Assembly: GCA_913045175.1 (NCBI GenBank)
Contig: CAJWQG010000038.1
Location: 1 to 33,378 of the forward strand
DNA: 33,378 nt
Source: an uncultured Gammaproteobacteria bacterium
Lineage (GTDB): Bacteria > Pseudomonadota > Gammaproteobacteria > Pseudomonadales > Azotimanducaceae
Reading direction: 5' to 3'
Position 1 is the stretch's first letter. Each line of letters begins with the position of its first letter. Positions 16,651 to 23,571 of the stretch are shown here, piece after piece. Below the pieces are notes generated by a model. That model saw nothing but the letters and a program-made list of their open reading frames with translations. It did not search any database and was not told the DNA's origin. Position numbers and translations under genes: made by a program.

Positions 16651-18579
16651 ATCAGCGGTATATCCTTGGCATCGCCACCGCTATTTGGGGCTATCAGTCA
16701 GACTTTCTCCTGTTTGCAATTCTAATGGCACTTATCCTGGAAGCAAGATACGTCGTCAACAGGCGTTGGGCGCTTACAAAAGTAGATTTTTATCAGGTAG
16801 CAAATCTCACCTACCTGGGATTAGCAGGCTTACTGATCTTCCTGACGCTGAATACCAAGACGTACCATTTCATTACCACGTTGATGCAATCTCTGCCTTT
16901 CTTGTTCTTTGGTCTAACTGTCGTCATGGGATATAGCACCACAGAACGGATGACGCTCGATATTTTGTTTCCGTCCTATCGAAAAGAAAAGGAACCAATC
17001 TCCCAGACCTGGAACATGGACTACCTGTTCCTTGGTATTTGCCTTCTGGCCACGGGCATGAACACCAGTGGAGCAACATTCTATTTCCCTTACGCAGCTG
17101 CAATGATTTTCTGGGCACTATATCCAATTCGCCAGACGCGATATAAATCCAGTGTTTGGATTCTTATCGTCTGTCTAGTGTTCCTGGCAGGCAATTTGAC
17201 TCACAGTTCTCTGAGACAAGCGCACCTAGTCGTCAAGGAAAAAACCGAAGCCTGGATCGCAGGCTGGATCAAGAGCCGCTCTGATCCAATGAAAACGCAG
17301 ACAGCAATCGGCTATGTCGGGCAACTAAAACTTTCGGACAAGATTCTCTTTCGGATCTCCACAGACAAAAATTTTCCTCGACTGCTCAAGGAAGCAAGCT
17401 ATGACGATCCCAAAAAAAATCAGTGGGAAATATACAACTTGGGCTTCAGGCAAATTCCGCACAGCGATGACTTTACCTGGCGAATCGGAACGCAGCCCTT
17501 TAACGAGAAGGAACAACATGCGGTCATCTATCGTGAGTTCGACCGAGAAAGAGCACTGTTACCCTTACCTGCCGGGACAACTCAAATCGACGATCTGCCT
17601 GCATTGGATCTGAGAACGAACAAATACGGCACCATTCAAGCCAGCAGACTAATCCCTAGCCCATCGTTCAACCTCAGCTATATTGAAGATAAATCCTACG
17701 CCATTTATCCAACCGACTCCGATCTGGTTATTCCCAAAGAATTTTCAGACACCTTAAACAAGGTAACCGCAAAGCGTCGCCTTGACCCGAAAGAGGCCAT
17801 CGCGTGGATCAAGGATTACTTTTCCGACTTCCGATATTCCCTGTACCAGAAGCACACAGGAATTTACCAGGATCTAATTGCAACGTTTCTTCTGGAAGTC
17901 AAAGCCGGGCACTGCGAGTATTTCGCCAGTGCTACCGCGTTGTTGCTCAGGCAACTTGGCGTGCACTCGAGATACGTGGTTGGATATAGTTTGCAGGAGT
18001 ACAACAGCACATTGGAAATGTTTGTCGTCAGGCAGAGATACGCTCACGCATGGGCTGAGGCATCTGTCGAAGACCAGTGGGTTCCTGTAAACACAACCCC
18101 GGCGCTATGGCTGGAACATGAGGAACGCAATGCCAGTTCACTACAACCGATTGTGGACCTGCTCGACAACTATTCATTCATGTTTGAGATCTGGTGGAAT
18201 GACCAGAAACTGGAAGACTACGAAACAGAGCTCTATATCCTCATTGCTCTGCTCGCCATCATACTGGTCTACCGAATCTATACGGGTGAGCAGGTTCTAG
18301 GACGAGCACTCGAAAGACAAAATCCAGGATGCCTTTCCTGGCCGCGAGTCACCATTTTTTGCCATCGAGGAACACCTTAGGCAAAGTGGATTACGTCGAG
18401 AGATAGGAGAGTTACTTAGCGTCTATCTACGGAGAATCGAGCGCCCAGAACTTACCAGGATGCTATCCATACACCAGAAATGGCGTTTCGATCCCCCTGG
18501 AATCAGCGACGAAGACAAGGACAGATTGGACCAGATGGTTGAACAGTGGCTGACGTTACATGCCACTGATAGTTCATAA
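16647..18579 (+). pseudogene. Membrane transglutaminase-like protein, frameshifted near the C-terminus
   Basis: ATG 16647 overlaps the DUF58 stop. The N-terminal half holds about five to six membrane helices. The transglutaminase core follows with the Cys motif (GHCEYFASATALLLRQLGV) and the His motif RYAHAWAE. The third catalytic position reads VNTTPA, with Asn where Asp is usual. A further membrane helix (about residues 530-550) ends near YRIYTGEQ. The frame then runs into unrelated sequence and stops at 18380. The expected cytoplasmic C-terminal domain (FPGRESPFFAIEEHLRQSG, then MLSIHQKWRFDPPGI) continues in the +1 frame to TAA 18577-18579. An extra base at about 18300-18306 explains it. 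Confidence 0.85.
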
Positions 18580-18946
18580 GTGATTATTTTTAAAAGATTT
18601 TACTACCATTACTCGGAAGATTTTACGGACCAATAAACGAGGACAGCTCGAAATAGACGCCACCTTTCACGTAACGTAATGAATCGTTCGTCGGATTCAG
18701 ATTTCCTTCGCCTCAACTAGCAGATTTACTAAGCTGGCGAATTAATAGACAATTTCGTAGCAATCACACCTAAAGATAGAGAAAATAAGGATTTTATCTT
18801 CGAAAAAGAGCTTCTCGCGGAAGCTGGATTACGGTACGATTTATAAGTTAAGATCAGGCAAACGCCCGAGTGTATGCTTTTGGCATCAATCAGTGCTGAA
18901 TTGATGTCTGATAAAAATGAATAATACGGTTACGGAGCAATATTCT
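18580..18946 (+). other. AT-rich intergenic region between the decayed operon and the lipoprotein gene
   Basis: I find no credible gene in these 367 nt. It contains a 10-bp direct repeat AAGATTTTAC (18594-18603 and 18617-18626, 23-nt period), a hairpin AGCTTC/GAAGCT (18809-18825, 5-nt loop, no T-run) and an imperfect palindrome at 18884-18906. It should hold the lipoprotein promoter, but I cannot name one with confidence. Confidence 0.6.
18884..18906 (+). promoter_or_regulatory. Imperfect palindrome upstream of the lipoprotein gene, candidate operator
   Basis: CATCAAT (18884-18890) and ATTGATG (18900-18906) form a perfect 7-bp inverted repeat. The inner CAG-TG-CTG extends the symmetry with one bulged base. 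A palindrome this size, about 40 nt before the start, fits a dimeric regulator site or a leader hairpin. Confidence 0.35.
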
Positions 18947-20908
18947 ATGAAGTCTTTCCTGCAAAATACGGCACTAGTGGCTGGCATCGTGCTACTGGCA
19001 AGTTGCGGCGGCGGCGGCGGCCCATCAACAATTCCTGTACCCCCTTTCGAGGATCCACCTGTCAGTGGAGTTAACGGACAAGTAATAAAAGGCCCGGTAG
19101 AAGGTGCAACCATCTCAGTTTCAGATTCCTCAGGCGCTGCTATTGCCACTTCGGAAACAGAAACTACTGACGCGGCAGGTTCCTATAGCGCCTCGTTTAC
19201 CGTCCCCGCAATCGAAGCTGGAATAAATACACCCATCGTTGTTAATGCCGAGGGAGGTGACATCGTCTGCGACTACGACGTGAATGGCATGGGCTGCCCG
19301 GTGAGCGAGGGTGTCTGGGCCGCTGTTGGGGATACGTTCCCCGCACCTGAAGGCATGGTACTTTCAGGTATCAGCACGGTTGTTGCTGGCGATGATGAAG
19401 AAACCGTAGCCGTTAGCATCAATATTGCTACCACCTTTGTCGCGGTGTTAGTCGAAGAAGCCGCAGCAGGTGGAACCATCAGCGACGATATGGTCGCCAC
19501 AGCAGAGGCGCAGGTATTAGGGCTAGCACAGATAGTCACCGGGGCAGACCTATCAGGTGTTGAACTCCGTACACAGGAGCTTCCTGATCTATCAGCAGCA
19601 ACGAGTGCCGAGCTGACTGCACAAAACGTTGCATTGGCCCTTTTCGGATCGTCCCTCATCGGACAGGTAGATGTGGCTGATCCTGAGCTTGCCAACATCG
19701 ATCTGGTCATCGGAGACATATTTGCAGGACTGTCAACTACCCCAAGTGGGGACATACAGGCAATTGGTACCGTGCTCGCTCGAATGGCTGCTTCGGTAAG
19801 CGTAGGCGCTACAGGTATCCAATCACAATTCGATGAGGCCGGTGTTGAAGCCCCCGCGTTCCTCGCAAATATAGAGTCCAATTCAGCTGGTAGCTCAGAG
19901 TTATTTGCCTTGTCTGGTGACAACCCTATAACAATCTCTGCACCAGCTGTTCCAGGGAGTGGCGAGCCGCTTGATCAAACCAAAGAGTTTGTCGCTACGC
20001 TTAGCTCGGTAATAGACGCAGCGCTTGTTACCACAGGCGCAGAAAACTTTGGCGGAACACAGAAAGGTGTAACAGAAGTATTTGCGGACGAACTCGATGC
20101 CGTAGGCCAGCTTAGCTCTGGCGTGGCGACTAAAGCTTTCTCACAAATACTTGACGCAATCGATACAGCATCTAGCCTAACAGCTGGTGGAAGTATTGCC
20201 ATGTCTGGTGATGTAACCGGGACTCTTTCGCGTAGCGAAGATGAGCTAACTGATAGCCTGGCCGATGTGATTTCTACTGCTGCCGAAGGCGATATCGAAG
20301 TAACAATAACCATACCCACCGGTTCACACTTCGAAAACGGTACTTCAGCATCACTAACAGGAATCGGCATTCACATGACAACCTCGCAAGCAGGTGCGCT
20401 GCTGCAAACATTCCATGGTGACATTAGCATGTCGTTCGTTGAAGAGAATGATGACCTTGGTTTAAACGCCGCAACCTTTGATGGCTCGATCACTACCGAA
20501 GCAGCTGAGGGCACATTTGCAGTCAATGCTGACCTCAGTAATATCACCGGCACCACCGAACAAAACATCGGTACTAAAGATGTTGAGGCCGACTACACTG
20601 CAACATTTAGCTTTGCTGACCTCGTAATCTCGATGAATGGTAAAATCTACGAAAACAATCAATCGTTCGCAGTAACAGCAGGTGGTAATACTATCTGGGG
20701 GACGGTCTCTCGTGAGGGTGACATCGATACCGATACACTAACCGATATGACTACGACGCTAACACTCATACTCGACCTTTCAGAAAACGGTGAACTGGTG
20801 AGCGGTAACTTTACCGTTGCCGGAGAAGAAACCGCGACAATGGACGATCAGGGTATCGTTTACTATAGCGATGGCTCCATTCAGTCTTTACCCGCTGCAA
20901 TTTTCTAA
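18947..20908 (+). CDS. Large glycine-box lipoprotein of unknown function
   Basis: A 653-residue protein. The signal MKSFLQNTALVAGIVLLASC has its lipid-modified Cys20 followed by five glycines, the CGGGGG box common on exported lipoproteins of gammaproteobacteria. A short domain around residues 40-95 (GQVIKGPVEGATISVSD, then a TDAAGSYSASF strand) resembles carboxypeptidase-regulatory/Ig-like folds. The rest is acidic, Ala/Ser/Thr-rich and low in Cys, typical of surface or periplasmic adhesive proteins, but I do not recognise a family. ATG 18947 is chosen over ATG 18917 because GGAG lies 9 nt upstream and it gives a clean signal peptide. It is monocistronic, ended by a strong terminator. Confidence 0.75.
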   Translation: MKSFLQNTALVAGIVLLASCGGGGGPSTIPVPPFEDPPVSGVNGQVIKGPVEGATISVSDSSGAAIATSETETTDAAGSYSASFTVPAIEAGINTPIVVNAEGGDIVCDYDVNGMGCPVSEGVWAAVGDTFPAPEGMVLSGISTVVAGDDEETVAVSINIATTFVAVLVEEAAAGGTISDDMVATAEAQVLGLAQIVTGADLSGVELRTQELPDLSAATSAELTAQNVALALFGSSLIGQVDVADPELANIDLVIGDIFAGLSTTPSGDIQAIGTVLARMAASVSVGATGIQSQFDEAGVEAPAFLANIESNSAGSSELFALSGDNPITISAPAVPGSGEPLDQTKEFVATLSSVIDAALVTTGAENFGGTQKGVTEVFADELDAVGQLSSGVATKAFSQILDAIDTASSLTAGGSIAMSGDVTGTLSRSEDELTDSLADVISTAAEGDIEVTITIPTGSHFENGTSASLTGIGIHMTTSQAGALLQTFHGDISMSFVEENDDLGLNAATFDGSITTEAAEGTFAVNADLSNITGTTEQNIGTKDVEADYTATFSFADLVISMNGKIYENNQSFAVTAGGNTIWGTVSREGDIDTDTLTDMTTTLTLILDLSENGELVSGNFTVAGEETATMDDQGIVYYSDGSIQSLPAAIF

Positions 20909-20924
20909 GCGAACCAGGCAATCG

Positions 20925-20956
20925 AAAAAAAGGGCGAAATCTTCGCCCTTTTTTTT
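20925..20956 (+). terminator. Strong Rho-independent terminator after the lipoprotein gene
   Basis: GGGCGAA (20932-20938) and TTCGCCC (20942-20948) form a 7-bp stem with an ATC loop, flanked by seven A and eight T that can extend the stem. The A-tract on the other strand makes it potentially bidirectional. Confidence 0.93.
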
Positions 20957-20989
20957 GTCATTAAATTAGCTAGTTCTTAAACTCAACAA

Positions 20990-21412
20990 ATGATCACCAG
21001 ACACCGCAGCGCTGCATTGACTATTGATGGCTCGAAAATGCTCCTAATCGAACTAGAGGATCCAACAACCAAGGTCAGATTCTGGTCGGTTCCAGGTGGA
21101 GGGATAGAACATGGCGAGTCCGCAGAAGTAGCAGCCGTTAGAGAAACTTTAGAGGAGACGGGGTATCAGGTAAATCTGATCGAAGACTCCAAACTGGAAA
21201 CCCGGTACCCGTTCCATTGGGATGCCAAAGACTACGATTGTCATACCACTTGGTTTCTTGCGACCCGAACGGAGACAGAACCTTCAACGGTTGATGACGA
21301 AGCTTATGTACTTCGCCACGCATGGCACCCAACGAGCGACAAAGAACGGCTGTTTCAAGACCATCCCGAGATTCTCGAAGCTGTGACCTATCTGCTGACC
21401 AATCGCCAATAA
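20990..21412 (+). CDS. Nudix hydrolase
   Basis: A 140-residue Nudix-fold pyrophosphohydrolase. The Nudix box GGIEHGESAEVAAVRETLEE, followed by TGY, fits GX5EX7REUXEEXGU with all metal-binding glutamates. The substrate cannot be read from the sequence; the family cleaves nucleoside diphosphates linked to other groups. The ATG at 20990 lies 34 nt after the lipoprotein terminator, so it has its own promoter or is read through weakly. Confidence 0.88.
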   Translation: MITRHRSAALTIDGSKMLLIELEDPTTKVRFWSVPGGGIEHGESAEVAAVRETLEETGYQVNLIEDSKLETRYPFHWDAKDYDCHTTWFLATRTETEPSTVDDEAYVLRHAWHPTSDKERLFQDHPEILEAVTYLLTNRQ

Positions 21413-21437
21413 CCATATCCGATTCAGGATTGTCTAG

Positions 21438-21443
21438 TATAAT
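21438..21443 (+). promoter_or_regulatory. Perfect -10 box (TATAAT) before the isomerase gene
   Basis: TATAAT lies 49 nt before the chosen ATG 21492. No good -35 is seen at normal spacing. It would start transcription inside the tRNA-like stretch described at 21442-21472. Confidence 0.35.
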
Positions 21444-21472
21444 GTGCAACTTGCAGGATTCGAGCCCACGAC
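21442..21472 (-). other. tRNA 3'-end-like fragment (T-arm and acceptor strand), minus strand
   Basis: Read on the minus strand, the segment gives GTC, then GTGGG-CTCGAAT-CCTGC (21469-21453). That is a 5-bp T-stem (with two G-U pairs) around a loop close to the conserved TTCGAAT. AAGTTGC, A and CAT follow, in the positions of acceptor strand, discriminator and CCA. No matching acceptor 5' strand (GCAACTT) or D/anticodon arms are found upstream, so it is not a working tRNA. It may be a remnant or chance. Confidence 0.3.
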
Positions 21473-21491
21473 GTTGAACATAAAAGAGAAT

Positions 21492-22067
21492 ATGACAGCA
21501 ATCATTGCTAAGGAAGCAGACGCAATGAAGGCAATCAATATTACTGATGCATTTGAGGATGCAGTAAACGCATTGCTGAGCTGTAAAGGTCGTGTAGTAA
21601 CCACCGGAATCGGCAAGGCCGGACATATTGCCCACAAGTTCGCCTCGACACTTTCATCCACTGGCACACCGGCATTTCATGTCCACCCTGCTGAAGCAGG
21701 TCACGGTGATATGGGCATGATTACGGAAGGTGATCTGATCGTTGCATTCTCTACCAGCGGCAAATCTAATGAAGTTATCGAGATGTTACAGATTGCACGC
21801 GACCTTGGTATTCACAGTGTTATCGGAATCACGTCCCATACTGACTCTCCGCTACGAGATCTTAGCGAAATAGTTCTTGATATGGGCCCCGATATAGAAG
21901 AACCATGCCCGATCAAGGTTACGCCCAGCGCCACGATCGCGGTCATGCTCGCAATAAGTGATGCGTTGGCATTAACGTTGATGGAATTGAAGGGTTTTAC
22001 AGCAGAGCAATATGGTCAGCGACATCATAAAGGTTACCTGGGTAGCATCACCCGTGAGAACAAATAA
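21492..22067 (+). CDS. SIS-domain sugar-phosphate isomerase, KpsF/KdsD-like without CBS domains
   Basis: A 191-residue SIS protein with the KpsF/GutQ/KdsD pattern: GRVVTTGIGKAGHIAHKFAS, SSTGTPAFHVHPAEAGHGDMG, AFSTSGKSNEV and a final YGQRHHKGYLG. Arabinose-5-phosphate isomerases of this family make the precursor of Kdo for LPS. The usual pair of C-terminal CBS domains is absent, so this is the short form and the substrate is less certain. The frame is open back to GTG 21444, but that extension reads through the tRNA-like segment. ATG 21492, preceded by AAAGAGAAT, is preferred. It is the first gene of a run with the two folate genes, 9 nt apart. Confidence 0.82.
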   Translation: MTAIIAKEADAMKAINITDAFEDAVNALLSCKGRVVTTGIGKAGHIAHKFASTLSSTGTPAFHVHPAEAGHGDMGMITEGDLIVAFSTSGKSNEVIEMLQIARDLGIHSVIGITSHTDSPLRDLSEIVLDMGPDIEEPCPIKVTPSATIAVMLAISDALALTLMELKGFTAEQYGQRHHKGYLGSITRENK

Positions 22068-22076
22068 TCTTCCTTA

Positions 22077-22982
22077 ATGAAGCCCGCTCAGAACATGGAT
22101 AACCTGATCGTCGATCCAGCCACCATCGCACAGAAGTATGTTGATGAAGTGCAGGAAGAAATCTCGGCGCAGAAACTGCGCATCCGGGTTCTGGGGTTAA
22201 TTGCGACAAATGACAAACCTTCAGTGGCTTACGCGAAAGCAACCCAGAAGAAATTTGATAACGTCGGCATTAGCTACGATTTACAACATGTAGAGAGGCT
22301 GGAACTCGAGCAGGCTATACACAGTGCCAATGAAGATCCGACGATCCACGGAATCTTCATTTACTTTCCTGTATTCCATAATCAGCAAGACGACTACTTG
22401 AGAAATCAGGTTGACTACCGGAAGGATATTGAAGCAGGAAGCCTTTACTGGACCCGAAAACTCTACTCCAATGATCGATTAGTTGAACCAACCACCGCAA
22501 AAAAAGCGCTGTTACCATGTACTCCACTGGCAATCGTGAAGTTACTGACAGAGATCGGCCGTTACGTCGGCGGAGACTCCAGGCCGTTGGAAAGCAAGGT
22601 AGTCACGATATTTAATCGCAGCGAAGTTATTGGCAGACCTCTCGCGATGATGATGTCCAATGATGGTGCAAAGGTTTACTCATTTGACATCAACGGTCCA
22701 TTGCTATTTACCAATGCAGAACCGAAAGAAACCAGAATTACCCGTGCAGAAGCGCTCGCAGAATCCGATATTGTCATTACGGGCGTTCCGAGCAAAGAAT
22801 TTCCCTTGATAAAAGCCCAGGAAATCCGCGCCGGGGCAACCTGTGTAAACTTTTCCAGCGTTAGCAACTTTGCTGACGGCGTCGCAACTCGGACCGATGT
22901 ATTCATCCCTAGAATTGGTCCAATGACGGTCGCCATGTGTATGCGAAATACGCTGCGCCTTTATCACAACTTCCACGAGTGA
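22077..22982 (+). CDS. MTD1-like monofunctional methylenetetrahydrofolate dehydrogenase (FolD superfamily)
   Basis: Predicted to oxidise 5,10-methylene-THF to 5,10-methenyl-THF, probably with NAD. The 301-residue protein aligns by eye with yeast Mtd1 rather than bacterial FolD: GIFIYFPVFHNQQDDYL, LLPCTPLAIVKLL, NRSEVIGRPLA, VVITGVPS-type and a C-terminal TVAMCMRNTLRL block. Tyr52 is kept, but position 56, the lysine essential for cyclohydrolase activity in bifunctional FolD, is Thr. The Gln-Leu-Pro motif of FolD is replaced by YFPVF. An Asp closes the second Rossmann strand (KVYSFDING), consistent with NAD over NADP. The next gene, 4 nt away, supplies a cyclohydrolase-type domain, which fits the missing activity. 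Confidence 0.85.
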   Translation: MKPAQNMDNLIVDPATIAQKYVDEVQEEISAQKLRIRVLGLIATNDKPSVAYAKATQKKFDNVGISYDLQHVERLELEQAIHSANEDPTIHGIFIYFPVFHNQQDDYLRNQVDYRKDIEAGSLYWTRKLYSNDRLVEPTTAKKALLPCTPLAIVKLLTEIGRYVGGDSRPLESKVVTIFNRSEVIGRPLAMMMSNDGAKVYSFDINGPLLFTNAEPKETRITRAEALAESDIVITGVPSKEFPLIKAQEIRAGATCVNFSSVSNFADGVATRTDVFIPRIGPMTVAMCMRNTLRLYHNFHE

Positions 22983-22986
22983 TCCC

Positions 22987-23571
22987 ATGTCTACGTCCCT
23001 GAGCGATCTTTCAGTTGCAGACTATTTATCCTCACTCGCGGCCAAAACATCGACTCCAGGCGGAGGTAGCGCAGCAGCACTAAGTGCGGCTCAAGGTGTC
23101 TCACTGTTATCCATGGTCTGCGAATTCACCCGACCGGACAGTGAATCTTTAACAGCTATAAAGCAGGAGTGTGCAACCGCACAAACTGCTTGTATTCGCC
23201 TAGCACAAGAAGATATTGACGCCTTTAACAACGTTATGAAATGGTACAAAGATCAGGGAAAAGAAGAGTACCAACAAGCTGTTGAGGGCGCGATTCGCGT
23301 TTCGTTGAATATCATGCATGAGGCCAGCAACCTGATCGATGCTAGCGAGTATCTCGCTGAGAATGGCAACAAGAATCTCATCTCCGACGTTGCAATAGGC
23401 GCCAACTTTCTTGCGTCGGCTATACAAAGCGCACTTGTCAACGTACTGATCAATTGCCGATCTATTACAGATAATGAAGTTCGCACCCGTTCGAATCAGG
23501 AAGCTCAGAATTATCTTGATATCGCCGACCAGCTAACTGGCATCCACCTGAGGATCCGAGACAATCTCTAG
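22987..23571 (+). CDS. fchA: FchA-like methenyltetrahydrofolate cyclohydrolase / formimino-THF cyclodeaminase family
   Basis: A 194-residue helical protein of the FTCD_C family, with the opening motif SVADYLSSLAAKTSTPGGGSAAALSAA (active-site loop TPGGGS) and DEDIDAFN-like AQEDIDAFNNVM. Members are either formimino-THF cyclodeaminases (histidine breakdown) or methenyl-THF cyclohydrolases such as FchA. No histidine-degradation gene is nearby and the upstream gene is a dehydrogenase lacking its own cyclohydrolase lysine. The cyclohydrolase role (methenyl-THF to 10-formyl-THF) is therefore the better inference. It starts 4 nt after the dehydrogenase stop. Confidence 0.85.
   Translation: MSTSLSDLSVADYLSSLAAKTSTPGGGSAAALSAAQGVSLLSMVCEFTRPDSESLTAIKQECATAQTACIRLAQEDIDAFNNVMKWYKDQGKEEYQQAVEGAIRVSLNIMHEASNLIDASEYLAENGNKNLISDVAIGANFLASAIQSALVNVLINCRSITDNEVRTRSNQEAQNYLDIADQLTGIHLRIRDNL

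Noticed and set aside
14975-18310. Programmed frameshifting in moxR or the transglutaminase
   Set aside because: No slippery heptamer, stimulatory hairpin or internal Shine-Dalgarno is visible at either break, and the adjacent gene has a stop codon lesion instead.
19273-19923. Long minus-strand ORF (216 codons) under the lipoprotein gene
   Set aside because: It is a Ser/Ala/Pro-rich shadow of the plus-strand gene, without ribosome site, motifs or family features.
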